Below are positions 1 to 13,900 of a stretch of 64,000 bases of DNA, one piece after another. The notes under the pieces are model-generated. The model ran no database searches and was not told the origin of the DNA. It saw only the letters and a program-made list of their open reading frames with translations. Each line of letters opens with the position of its first letter. The first letter of the stretch is position 1. The stretch is from positions 2,604,001 to 2,668,000 of the forward strand of contig JBBELK010000298.1 of the NCBI GenBank assembly GCA_037783545.1, read 5' to 3'. The translations under genes were made by a program, and so were the position numbers. The stretch comes from Henricia sp. BOLD:AAB3569 (taxonomy: Eukaryota; Echinodermata; Asteroidea; Spinulosida; Echinasteridae).

Positions 1-235
1 CGCTTGTGTTACATTTTAGGCCGTCCCGGTTACTAGCGTATATTGGAAATTTGTACACAGGGCTTTTAGAAAGGCATGTTGTCACACTATTTGTAACCCT
101 TTTTGGGCCTAAGTTATCTCTTCAGAACAACTGAAACTTATTTCTTTTATTTTAAGACAAGACAAAGGTATTTCCTTGAAAATATGGTCCGTGTTGCCAA
201 AATGCCCCCTTTACTGTGGAAGGACTCGTATGTTG
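1..235 (+). repeat. Dispersed repeat, copy 1 (second copy at about 36721-36972)
   Basis: Both copies share TTTTAGGCCGTCC, GGAAATTTGTACACAGGG, AGAAAGGCATGTTGTCACAC, TTCAGAACAACTGAAAC and TGTTGCCAAAATGCCCC in the same order, with small indels. No terminal structure is visible because this copy is cut by the window edge. Confidence 0.75.
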
Positions 236-1954
236 TGCCCTTATTCCAGAAATCCACCAAAACGTTTATCTCTCAAGTGATATATTGGACATGTGTAATA
301 CATGTGTAATACATGTGTAATACATGTGTACAGGCATGAGAATTCCCCGCCGTTCCGCGGTTTCCCGCTTTTTGGAGGCCAAAATATGTCCTCTCCGAGT
401 TCAATGTGAATCCGGTTTAAAATTTGGGGGGTAGAGGTGGTCTAGGGTTATTTTTTTTTAGGGAAATTGTGAAAATATAATACCTGAAATGCCCCGAGAT
501 CGGCACTTTTAAAGTCGGCTTCATAGCTTTGTTTTTAGACGCTCCCAGCTGTTTTATAAACCCGTTTGTCCGATCTTATTTACACGACGTACGCAGAGGG
601 AAATTTATAAAACTCGGAGGTGGTCGGAGGTAGATTGTTTTTGCTAACGTGTAGTTGGTGCGTTAACGGTGGCCCGGAGCTACGCGGTATTAAAATAACA
701 AGCCGGAAGTAGGTTGTAGCATGTACTACACGGTCACAACAAATTCTACCTACGGGTTACCTCCAACCTCCGGGTTTCAACGACACCCTCCGCAGAGTGA
801 TGAAGTGCTGCTACAGAGATGAAGTTTACTAAACGAATCAACGATCGCGTTAGGTATCAAGTATTCCATGACGTCATAAAAGTTGTCCAATCAACGATCC
901 CCTATAATGAGGGTTAGGAAATGCTGTTGTTGAATGAGTAGATTGGTTCCCGATCCCATCGCTTATTGCGAACATATAAGGATCGGTAAAGGGCAGCCAT
1001 GACGGGCAGAATTCTGCCCGGTCACGTGGTTATTATTATAATTTTTTTTTAGTAAGTGCGCATATTTTGCATTGACATTTGTAACCCGGCCGTGCATGTC
1101 GAAATCAAGATGAAGCGCCCTTTACCTGTCCCTATATTCTCCTATGTGGATGGGAACCAGTCTATTGATTGAGCGGCCATCGTGTTAACGCTTTGGCCTT
1201 TGTGTACGTGAAAGAAAAAAAGTTATAGTAAAATTATCGTGAAATATCGGAGGCATCCGACTTCAAAATGCCGCGAATTTTTGATAGAAATGAAGAACAT
1301 TTCGTACAGGAGTCAGATAAAGGTGTCAAAGAAAAATGGAAGTGGTCTTGGTTAGAAGATGTGGAAATTAAACTGCCTGGTATTGCCGATAAAGTAAAGT
1401 GCAATCTCGGCGAGTTCGCCAGAAAGGTAGATATACCAGGGAAGTCGCTTTGCAATAAACTGATCAACTATGGAAATTTTAGTACTTGAGTCTGAGGTGA
1501 ATCAAAATTATGTTATTTTTTATTGTTTAACATGGAAATCCACATCTCAAAATTCTGAAAATTTTCTCAAGAAATAACCCAAGAACTTAAAATATGTATC
1601 AATTGGTAACTTGTTATTATAGAGTGATACATTTAGATTCTCAAGTGTCAATTGTGTTTATTTCTGCTGTTTAATAGGGCCTATATTAACATTCAGATCT
1701 AAAAATTACATTGAAAATTGCTTGAAAATGCTACTTTTCAGTACCTAAATTGTCAAAATTTTCTAAAGGGGGCGCTGACCCCTTCCACCCCCGCCAGGGG
1801 CCCCCTGAAACCCCCGGCATGCCTCGCCTTCGGCTTGGGCCAAGCCTACGGCTTGATTGGGTCATTAATAGTGAATCGCTATTTTCCAGTTTTTTTTTCC
1901 TAACACAACCCATTCTCATGCCTGATGTGTAATACATGTGTAATCTTTCCCCAG
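236..1954. other. Upstream intron or flank of the CENPJ-like gene
   Basis: No further CENPJ exon with matching phase is seen between the left repeat and the exon at 1955. Besides the ORF fragment at 1268-1489 this is AT-rich unique sequence. A short block at 296-330 repeats TGTGTAATACA, and the same words recur just before the exon at 1928-1943. Confidence 0.4.
1268..1489 (+). pseudogene. Possible fragment of a transposon-derived zinc-finger gene
   Basis: A 73-residue ORF (MPRIFDRNEEHFVQES..., with KWKWSWLEDV, EFARKVDIPGK and a C-x-K-L-I-NYG stretch) looks like the start of proteins whose N-terminus carries a WL motif and one C2H2/BED-like finger, often from DNA transposons. Here the finger is broken after NYG. 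The assignment is from general resemblance only; it could be a chance ORF. Confidence 0.3.
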
Positions 1955-4900
1955 AGGAGAATTCATTTGAGGAGGATGCTTCCAAGCATGAACAGAACCT
2001 GGAACAGTCAAATGATATTACCGATGACAGCGACGAAGATCCCAAACATGTTAACAACGATCGCGACGATTCCGGCGACGAATCCGACCGACCAAGTCAA
2101 GCCATGAAGCGAAAAGCCGCGACATCGTCACACGCAGTTGACGTTGATTTCGAAGATGACGAAAGCTGGGGTGATTTTGGAGATAATAGTTTAGAGAGTT
2201 CGGACGAGGAAGTGGATGAGGAGGGAGATGATAGCGTCATCTTGGCGGGAGCTCCGTTTGCGACATCAACACCACCGCACGGACCACTCAACAAAGGTTA
2301 GACCACTGTTTTTAATATTTTGGTTTTGTAAATTAGGGTTTTTTTGGCCCTTAACCGACGTAATTTGATTATACTCGGTAAGTGCTTCCTTGAGACAGTA
2401 CAAACAAAAATTTATTGCGTGCTTGGTTGGGACTCGAACCCACGACCTTCTGCAAACTAGGCCAATGTCTTACCCACTCCACCACTGAACTGGCCAGTGT
2501 CAAAAGGCCATTTCGAATCTGGTGATTTAGCTTGCGTCATGGAGAAATCAATATTAATTAGGGTTTGTTTTGCCCCTGCCCGACGTAACTTGGTTAGCAC
2601 TGTGAGAAAAACTTCATAGCCTACTCGGTTGGGACTCAAATCCACAACGTTCTATTTTTCATTTTATTTAAATTGAGCAAAGAAATTTGGCAAAATTGGT
2701 ATTAAACCCAAGTCTTTAGATTAACCTCTACCAAATGAAATCTCTGGGTCTGTTTTGGCTGTCGTCAAGTCCATCAAACCTAGTGATGATAAAACTACAA
2801 GTCAGTTGCGAGGCCGTTAAGTCCAGTTACAAGCAAGTAATGCACCTATCAATTGTTTCCCCCACCCCTCCCCCCCGCGCTACCCCACCCCATAGGTGGG
2901 GGTTTGGTCACATTTTTCATGCCCCAGGGTGGGGCATTTGGTGCATTTTTGTGCATTTTTTCGCATGTTTTGCACCCGAGGGTGGGGATTTTTGTCATCT
3001 AAATGTTGCCCCAGGGGTGGGGATTTTGTCACGCAAAAAGTGACAATCCCCACCTCTTAGGTGGGGTAGCCTGGGGGGCGGCGGGGAGGGGTGGGGTAAA
3101 CAATTGATAGGTGCATAAGCAACAAAGAATGAACATGCACAAAAGAATGTCTCTGTTGCAGTTCTTTTAAAGGCAGAGGCTTGTCAATGTGCACTTGAGG
3201 CCAAATTCGTCCCAAGAAATACGCAGCTTCATGCCTTTGCTATGGAGCTGCGTATTTCGTGGCACGAATTTGGCCTCGCGCGCGCTTCGACGAACCTGTG
3301 CCTTTAAATAGCTTTGAATGCAATATCTGGCATTGTGCCCAATCACCACCGAAATGAAACAACCAAACTTGGAATGAGAGAAAAATTGTGAGGGCCTTAT
3401 CGGGATTCGAACCCAAGACCTCTGACTCATTGGGCAGATGCTCTACCAGCTGAGCTATAAGGCACAGTGGTATACTCCCTCAGGTTGTCCCTAGCTGGTT
3501 GCTAGGGTGCTAGAACTTTAAACTCGACGTTCACATTCTAATCTTGATTGAGCCAATTTAATTTTCTAAATATAAATAATTTCAATACATTAGCGTAAAA
3601 TTGTATTTTGCAGGGCAGAATTCTGTTTTGGACCGAAGAAAAGACTCGGCGAAGGAGTCGTCCCAAATGAATCATACGGCCTCCCCTCCTACATCTTCAC
3701 TGGTGTCTAAACTTTTCCCTAAGCTAAAGCCAACGCAGAAAACCAGTCAGCCCACACAAGTCAAGGTATAGTTGGGATGCGTTTATTTTCTTTACACAAT
3801 ACCCTGTGGTACTTTTCAACCCAGATAGTCTAGATACTAAGTTTTCAATGATATATTTCTCAAGTGGGATATTATATTACGCTCAATTAAAATATTTGGA
3901 TTAAGCATAGCACTAATGTTCACTTAAGCATGGGTCTTTTAGAGAGTGCGAGCGCAATGCTGTCGTCTGTTTTGTTCCAACGCGTTCGTCGTCTGTAATG
4001 GCATGTTTCCATTTTTGGATGATTATCACTACCACAGAAAACTCTTGCATGACATCGGTGTATTTGTTGGAAAATATGTCTTGAATTTTGCTATAAATAG
4101 CAAAGAAAAGAGATGGCGTCGCGTTAGCAAAAAGTCGGTATGTTAGCATGCAGTTTGGTTTGCTAGTGCTTAAACAGTTTTATAAAATGGAGAGAGGGCT
4201 GCTTAATCAAAAATCGGGTGCTAACATGTTTTATGAAATTAGCCCCAGACCACGAAGCTGGTTAATGGTGTTAAGTGAATGGTAAAAAATGTGTGTGGAG
4301 CAATGAATGAATAGGCGGTTCTTGTACTCGGTACCCTCTCGGTACAATAGGGAACAAAAGGATGAAAAGGTCTCCACGAGGAAATTTCTATCGATGAAAA
4401 AGTCTCCACAATGTTCTCACGAAATAGAAAATATGGATTTTACTCAAAAAGGAGGAATTTCCAAGTGTCACAAGTTGAAGTATATAAAATAAGGGACATT
4501 CGGTCGGAAATTTATTCTGGTTTAAATAGGAGTGTTTTTAAAATTGTTTTCTCGACCCTCTAACAAAGGGATGAGAACAAAGGGATGTCTCCCCAAGGAT
4601 ACAAATTTGAGAATGTGTGTTTTGAAGGGTGTATGTTCTGTCGCTGTTTATTAGGTATCCCATGCACTTAAGTTACTCCTGATATTCAGACTGAAGTGTC
4701 TTATAAATAAATAAACAAATATTCATCTGCTGTCTCACGATGTGGCCAGCGAGGGGATTGCGACATTTCGACCGCAAAGCTGCAGGCCTTCATCAGGCGA
4801 TGGTGTAGACAGTTCGGTGTCTCCCTAGGTAGCTGACCGTGGGATCCACCGACGCTGTGCGGCGGGCCATAATTGGCGGATGCGTGGTGACGCGGTGGGA

Positions 4901-7900
4901 AATTCTGTGAAGGAAGCAAACAAAGGCAATGTTAGTCAACTGAAAAATGCAACGCGTATATATACGTAACGCGTCATGAAAAAAACCACAAAAGATACAA
5001 ACAAAGCAAAACAGTTTCTTGTTTCTTCAGGAGCATCCTGCACAGCAACCTGCCAAAGCACAGGAGCAGCCTTCGTTAGCCGATGGACTGCAGTCTAAAC
5101 TGCTTAAAGAGAAACTTGTGGAACTGGAAGCTGAAATCGCTAAATTCAGGCGAGAGAACACAGCTTTGGCAAAGCTGAGAGAGGAGAGAGAAAAGGTTAG
5201 ACAAATTTTAATTTTTACTTTAAAGGCCCTGTAGATAATCTGTTTTTGAGCGATTCTGCAAATAAAACCATTATAAATCAAAAGAAAGACATCAACAAAC
5301 TCATCCGAAGAAATTTCAGCTTTGTTAAATGTACCACGTTTAAAAAAAACATGAAAATCCATAGGCCTATGGGTTTTCCTGGTCTTGGCGGGGTGTTTTA
5401 AATATTCGTTCTCAGTGGATCGGGTACTATGTGGCCTACGTCATGCACTCTGTGGCGCACATCATATACTGCGTGTGCGCGCGATCCATAAAAATGCATC
5501 GCATTGGAACACGCACATGCAGTACACAGCGCCATGCATTTGGGACCGCGTAGATGCGAACCAAAAATGAGTAAATCGTTTGCAAACGATCTAAATAATT
5601 TCATCTTTAAGTATTATTTTCTGGTAAAATTATATCATTTTGAGCGGAAACCTTTCATTGGGTAGTTGCTATTAATTCAATCTTTACTTTCAAAACTTTT
5701 CCCCTGTAAACTCGTCGATTACTTTTTGGGGTCATTGCAAATGATCCACTGGGCCTTTAAAGGAGCGTGTTCAGTTCATAATTTTAAACCTCCCCCTTTT
5801 TCACATAGGTGTTGAGATTTTAATCATTTTTCATATTTTTCTCATTACCATTGTCAAATTTTGCGCTTTAAATCCGTATATTTTCAAGGATATCGTCAAA
5901 AGCCACTGATGTTTTGTAAACTAATGTCCAGTTACATAAAGCAGTGCAGTGATTACACCAACCTTTTTGCTTCCACATCCAAATTGGAGATTGCAGATTT
6001 CCTGTTTTCTTCCCATGGATAGTATTTTGGGGAGGTATTTTACAAGATTGTTAGGTTTAGACGAAAATCCATTTTCCAGAAAAATCTGAGGAAGCTTCTT
6101 TAAAAATAAATTTGAAAAAAAAAAATGTCACCGACACCATGAACTAACACCTAAGTGCAGAACACTTAGTGAGAAATGCACGTTGGTGGCCAGTTATTTT
6201 TACGAACTGATCTTCACGTGTGTGCATGCACTTCGTACACCGACTCGTAATGCAAGAATTTGGGTTTTCTCAAACTGACATGCACGTATGCGGTGGATTT
6301 TATTTTGAAAAGAAAAAGCTTTGAAATGCTGGACACAAGTTTGCTCCATCCATATACTTGTGAGATATTAGGGAGGTTTCGGTCGCATAGGGTTAGGCAA
6401 AACGACGACTATTAGTGAATTTTACGTCATCGATTTGTGCGTACTTGTGGCGTTTACACAAATATCCCAAGTGTTGTTTTGTTGTTCACACTGGCTGCGT
6501 TCGGGCGTGCAGTTCTCGTTACTCGGGAGTAATGCGTGCGCATTGCACTCGGGTCACATCACGCGTACGGCAAGTCCGCAGTCCGCGTGCGTGAATGGCA
6601 ATCAGTGAAGATGGCCGTCTCTTGCATGCCATCACTGCACAAAAAACGCCGTTTAAATGCTCACACGAAACGCAGGAAATACAGGATGTAAGTCGTGAGA
6701 ACCTTTGATGCCGTCTAAAACAAACCTTAGGGAGTTGTTGTTTCAGTTATCCAGTTGACACGTTGAGCAAATTCACCTAAAATCCCACCCATATTTCGCC
6801 GTCTTCGTACAAATCACATGACTCTCGTTGGGAGTAAGAGCACACTCCCCATTTGTTGGGAAGTAGCGAGAGCATACTCTCATTGACCCGAGTGTCGTTA
6901 TTCTTGCCGTTCGCGCGCGCAGGAGTATACTCGTGTTAACACGAGTACACGCCCGAACGCAGCCAAAGATAGCAACGCCTCTACACCTTAGTAAAAAACG
7001 GACAGCGAAAGGTATTACGATTTTGAGGTTTGGCTAATCGTAGTCGTAATCACTAACCGTGCACACCAAAACCTCACTAATGACCCCTGCATATACGTCA
7101 TTTAGGGATCAAATTATGACGCATCAATAGGGAGGTTTAGATACACGTAAAACGTGAACGTGAAATGCTTTGAACACGTGTCATTATTCTAAGGAGATCT
7201 TAGAACAGATGAATACATCTTTGACTTTCGTGGCAGGATAAAACTTTTGATGTGACCAAGATTCGAGCCTGAGTTCTAAGACCTCATGAGGTGACCAGTG
7301 CTGAAAGAATTTTGCGTTCACGTTCGCGTTTTACGTGCATCTAAACCTCCCTAATGTTGACTTCATGTGCGTGCAGTTGTGTGTGCCACCGGTGGGCGTA
7401 ACGCGCTTTATTTTATCAACCTTAATACAAAGCGTTACGCGTGCTAGAGACACACAACGCGCACGCACAACGCTTCAACAATGACGCGGCATTATTTGAC
7501 CCCTAAAATTACGTAGTAAGCACAAGCCTAATAGTAACAACATTTTTTTAGTGGCAAAACTGCATTGCAATTTGTCTTCTTTTTTTTTACCCCAAAGGGA
7601 CTTGCTACATTGGACAAAGAGGTTGTTGAATTCCAGAAACAGAAAGCAGAAGAACTAAAGAACCTTCAAGACTTCAAGGAGGAAGAAATGAAGAAACTGA
7701 GGTATGAGAAATCAGTCAGGCATGGGCATGTAATTACCTTAAAGGGGGTGGCTCGTCAGTACAAGGATTAGGTTTTTGAAGTGAGCCCTCTTGCTGATTC
7801 TTAATTCTCCATTCCTATTTTTAGCAGCAACTGAACTCTTGACCTGGCCGACCGCGCGCGCGCGCGCGTCCTTTGTCTCGCACGTACAATATGCATTCTG

Positions 7901-10900
7901 CAGGCTAGGTGGTTGCTTGGACATGACTTGGAAGCATGAGCCTCACGCAAAAATCTCAAACGTTGCTTCGAAAAGATAAGACAGGACCAACATATGTCTC
8001 AAGTTTGTTTACATGGCGACTACCCACGTGATCATGGCCCAATTTCATGGCGCTATTTAGCACAAATATTTCGTTAGCACAGAATTTGTTTGCTTTTTGC
8101 AAAAATGAGTCGGCCAAAAGCGTATTTGGTGTGTATTGACTGGTATTCTACATACCAGTCAATACACATCAAATACTGTGCTAACCAAATTGTTGTGCTA
8201 AACTGCTAGACCTGTTGTGCTAGACCTTGAAAAAGTTGAAAACTTTGAAAATACAATCAACTAGTCCTTTAGCCCTCATCAAGGGACCAATGTCTCTTTT
8301 AAATTGATTTTTATTTCCCCTTACACGAAGCAATATGCACTGTACACTAAAAGTGCTTCCCCAAACAAATGCTAAAAACTCATAAGGCCTTTTCCCACTA
8401 AACAAAACCTCGGTGGTGACCCTGGGGCGACGCCGGGGTGAAAATAAGCCCCGATTCCCACTTGCAACTCTCACCCCCGTGCCACCCCCGAGCTTGCTCA
8501 TTCCCCGGTGCGAGTTCAACCCTGGCACCAGGGTTGAAAAATTTGGCCCCGGGGCGAGACACTTTCCCCGTGGCGAGAATTGTAGTGGGAAAAGTCCTCG
8601 AGGACTTGCATTGGCTACCTGTTCAGGCCAGGGTCAACTACAAGATTCTCCTTCTGACTTTTAAGTCCCTTTGTGGACTTGCACCCGAGTATCTGTGCGA
8701 ACTGATCGCCCGCCATATACCTGGTCGGTCACTTAGATCATCGAGTGGCCCAGTGAGGCTCAAGGAACCGCGCTATCTCTTGGAGTCTCTTGGTGGCAGG
8801 GCCTTCTCCTGTGTCGCTCCAAGGTTGTGGAACCAGCTGCTCTCATGTGACATCGATTGTATAAATGCCAATAAACTCCTGCATTTCCGCACTGAACTAA
8901 AAACAACATTGTTCAGGTCAAGCTTCATGGAGTAACTTTCTTCAGCGCATCTGAACAGTATTTCACTGGAAATTGCGCTTTACAAATGACAATTTCATTC
9001 ATTCATTCAAAAGGGGCAGGAGCGAGTTCTCACTCGTTCAAGTGAGGGACGAGGTGCCGATCTCCGGGATGAGTTCGCCCCGGGGTGAGACTCAGAACAA
9101 CAAGTGTAAATCGACGCGGGGTTGAACTCGGGGTTGAGTCACACCGGGGCGAGGCTTTAACGTTGTAGTGGGAAAGGCCTATTGTGTGCTTGGATGGGGA
9201 CTCAAACCCACAACCTGCTATGATATGATACTACATCTAAGTTGTCTTAATCACTCAACTACCAAGCCTGTGTGAAATGAATGTTCAAGGCCTTTAGCAG
9301 TGGCTATTGTGATTTAAGAAGCAATCTAATTATTGCGTTGGTTCATGCTATACTTTCAATGGATTAAATTTGCCCTTAAGGCCACTTCGTATTTCACCAA
9401 AACAAAAGGCGCGAATTTGACATGAATCTGACGTCAAACATTTCATGGCAAATATACGTGCAAGTTAAAAAATAAAAAAAATTTAAACTTTCTGCAAACT
9501 TTCGGTTTAAAAATTTTGCAGTTTGAAAACTTGCAGTGACGTAAAATTCACATCCTCGGTTGCTTTCGCATTAAGTATGAAGAAGGCTCTACACGATACA
9601 GTATGTTCACTTAAGTTTTTTTAAGACGTAAGTCTTTAATGTTTTCACAATATTTTCACATTTTAGCCAACGTTAATAACAGCTGTAAAGGTAAGTTCCC
9701 AAGTCAAATTTACCCATAGTGAAAATGCCTCATAATGAATTTCATAGAATTATCATGTAGACCGAAATCATGTTTGGATTGGTTTTTGTTGTTAAAAATA
9801 TGGAGAGGAGCTTGAGATGGATTTTTCTTTCTTCCTACTATGTCTTTTTTTTGGTGTAATTGTTTACCTTGCGTCGGGGAGAATGAATGTTAATTAGGGT
9901 TTGTTTTGCACTAAATCCCACCCGAGCACGCTATGAAGTTTTTCATTGTGTCTCGGGAAAGCACTGAGTATACATGTACATACAGTGCTAACATACGTTG
10001 GGTAAGGGCAAAACAAACTCTTTTTTTTTTGTTCACTATTTTTTTTGTATCAACTCTAACAAGAATCTTGGACTCTGAATCAATTCTAAAGTATTGGAAA
10101 TGCTAGGCATTGTTCCAATTTGCAAAGCATGGTTCCAGTTATTACGTTGTGCCAATTAAGTCCAAAGAAATTAAACAGTAATTTAATGCATGCCCACATT
10201 GTTATGGACAACTTTTATTTTCTGCATGCCTTTTTACTCAGCTTCCACATTATGCACAGAAAATGTTTAGTGTATTGCATGTGGTATTCAAAAATGGCAT
10301 TACCACAGCAATCAACTGCTGTTTTATGTGAGGAACATACTATTAAGTGCTGTCACTTGTTTTAGTGGGCATTCAAACACACAGCATTTGCATGTCTTGT
10401 TAATATCAGAATTGCATCTTGGATATCGCCAAAAACTGACAAAATGAACATTGTAATTTTTAAAAATATTGTCCACTTGTTAATGTTAACTCCAAATGTA
10501 GCAAATCATACCTTTTTCAAATACCATATTAAAACGAGGTTTTCCAGCTTGCTTGGACTCTCAGAAAAGTCTAAGATAATTGAGCAAAAGAAATGACTGT
10601 GCATTCATTTTGTTGCCCTTCGCTATTACACACAACCTTAATCGATGTTATATTTATTTCAGGAAGGAGAAGCGAATCTTTGAGAAGTATCAGAAAGCCG
10701 CGAGGGCCTTGCCGGATAAAAAGGATCGAGAAGAAATCGAACTTCTTAAAAATCAGGTTAAATATAAACCCTGACCATGTAAAAAACAATAATAAAAACC
10801 AGGCATGCTGGCCATTTACAAGGCCTTGTCAGATATGGAAATTACACATGAATCAGTGGCAGAACAAAAACTGTTAACTTGATAACATGATGTTTAGGAT

Positions 10901-13900
10901 ATGTTAGTGTTACATGTACATCTCATGTTAGTTCAACAGCTCCTGTTACATATATTAGTGTAACAGATTTGTTAACTAAATCCAAAAGCAAATTTGATAA
11001 TTTAGAACGTTCGTGATTCTCAACTAATAAACCCTTTCACGTTTATCGACGCCATCTTGTTCACGGTGCACTTCGAACACGCGTTGCTGTCTGCGTGCGC
11101 GGATCGTATACGAATGCATTGTTAGGTCACTGTGCATTAGTTACGATCCACGCACGCACACGGCAACGTGTGTTTGAAGTGCCCCGTGAACAAGATGGCG
11201 TCGATAACCGTGAAAGGGTTTATTGAAATTAAATTTCAGTACAACTTATAAGTGTTAAGTTTTGGATTCTAGGAGACAAATTGTTGGCTCCATGAAGATT
11301 TTACAAGATCTACTCACTTTAAGTGGTTAACCTTGTGTAGCACGGACTGCAGTTCACAATTTTGTGTTAGTATTATGAAAGTCGTGCAGAAATTTAAATT
11401 TCCAAGACGTTGAGTTAAAGCCCCAATACATCATTTGCAGTTACCCAACATTTTTCTTCACAAGTTGACAAGAAAAACCTGACTAAAAGTGTTAATACCA
11501 ATGGTAACAAATACCACAAGTTTTTTTATGTGTAAAATTGTACCTTTGTGGGAGAAATTGCCAACTTAAGGTGTTTTTTTTTAATTAAAAAAAAATGTTC
11601 TGCTTTTTATTATTTAATTGCGCACAAAAACCATGCATGGATTTTTCAGGTTTTCTGAAGTATTACTGCATCTATGTGGCTGAAATTTCTACAAGGCAGT
11701 TTATCAACATTATTCTTTAGTTATGTAATGCCGTTTTCCAATCATGTAATCTTTCTTTATAATATGTCCCAGGCATTGCTGAAAAAAACAATGAATTCAC
11801 ATGAACATTTTAGCCTGAACTGTTTTTGTCTCAGCTATCTGACCTCCAAGATGAAATAAGCCGTCGCGAGACACGGTGGACGGCTGCATCAACGCGTCTT
11901 AGAGACCGAATCGACATTATGGAAAAGGAAAATGAAGAACTGAGGGAGGAAGTTAAATTGTTGGAAAAACAGCGGCTACAGGCTTGGAAGAGAGAAGAAG
12001 AAAAGGTAACGTGGACACAAAACGCATTGATTTTTAAAGTAATTGATTTTAATTTTTAATTATTGATTTTAAAGATACATAAGAATAAAAAAATAACAGA
12101 GATAACATACAAATCATACTTATATTTGGTATATTTTCTAACAAGTTTTACCTTCTAAACTTCAGCTAAAAGCATTTTTCTCTGAAGAAAACCTTGTTTT
12201 TTAAAGAAAAATATTCTGAGATAAATCTTTTTAATAATTGATCAAATATTCCCCAACTGTTCAAGCTATAAGTGGTCCATCAACATGTGTCCTTTAACTT
12301 ACGCTAAACATAATTCATTCTTTACAAATGAATTTGGAAATAACTGTTTACTGGTCGCCACTAATTTTCCTTAATATGACTCATTAAACACCGAAAAGTA
12401 AAGAGTGACAAACATTCAACAGTTTTTTTTCTCAAAATACTGTAACTTTCACTGCCATGTTCCATAGACACTGCCCACGGCATCTCATTAGTTACCTGTG
12501 AATGAAATTCATATAATGAATTTTTGGCCACAGGTAAAGTCCAGCCTTGCAGCTAAGCCCAAGAAACAACCCCCAGTTATCAACAAGCAGAAAGTCCCCC
12601 CTCTGCTGAGTATCTCCACTGACCCTGAGCCCAGGCCAGACCCAATGGACACTGCTGAAGAACCCAGGAGAGACATCTCACGAGAGAAGCCTAAGACACC
12701 TCATCATGGGCCAACGCAGACACAGGTTACAAACCACAAACTGGATAACGTAGCAGCTGAGCAGAGGACAGTGGAATCAAGGTAATGTGAAATGGGGAAC
12801 TCCTTTCTTCCCAAACGTGTTTCCAGGGTTGTAATGACTCGGACTCGAGACTCGAGTCGACTCGAGTCCTAATTTCTGCTGACTAGACTTGACTTGAGAC
12901 TTTAACTTTAAATGACTTGACTTGACTTGAGACTCGAGCCTCAAATGACTTGACTTGACTTGAGACTCGAACCTCAAATTACTTGACTCAAGTCTGCCAA
13001 AAAACGCCCTTTTTTTATTTTCAGGACCAAATTGTAATTCAGCACTACAGATACACTAAGCTTTGTTTTAACATCATTCTTGGCCAGAACAACACAAATA
13101 CCCTACACGAATGCAAGTTTCAGCATTTAGACACATTTTGAAATTAGCTTGAACAAATTTACTGTCGTCACTACTTGACTTGAACCGACTTGACCAACAT
13201 AACCGACTTGACTTGACTTGGGACTCAAAGGCAGTAGAGTTGACTTGACTTGACTTGGGACTCGAAGGCAGTTTGACTTGACTTGACTTGGGACTCGAAG
13301 GCAGTTTGACTTGACTTGACTTGAGACTCGAGCAGAGGGAGACTCGTTACAACCCTGCATGTTTCCACTGCAGGCATCGCTATTTAACACTTTTTGACAG
13401 GCTAAATCGTGATCAAGTAAAAACAATTTCATTTTTTACAAGCCGAGTACATGCTCAATAATTTAAACATATCGCAACGCGCACGTGCGGCATTTTAAAA
13501 TGAAAATACGCTGGTGGGTATTTTTTACGTCTGTTCATGTGCGTCTATTGGCGCACGCGTGGCCGGTGCACCCAAACATTCCTGGATGTTGCACGTGGTC
13601 GAAAGCTGTCCATAACAATTGTCTGCTCCATGTGAGTATTGGCTACAACCTAATAGCTGCTCACTTAAAGGGGCTATGTAACGGTTTGCACATGTGACAA
13701 ATCCTTTAAATTTTTGACATATATGCGTGCGCGCTCAGAAGAATGTAGTGCAATTTCGTTACACAATGCCATTAGTTTGTGTGCGTAAATGTACATCGTG
13801 TACTTGGCATGTGCTGCACGGGCAATATACAGTGTTCAGGAGTGTTTACAATATGCAGAATTCAACTACATGGTACATCGTGTTGTGCGCCTTCGTTACA

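Noticed and set aside
3393..3466. Functional tRNA gene
   Set aside because: The anticodon arm is malformed (four pairs, ten-base loop), and related B-box fragments occur elsewhere in the window, as expected of SINEs.
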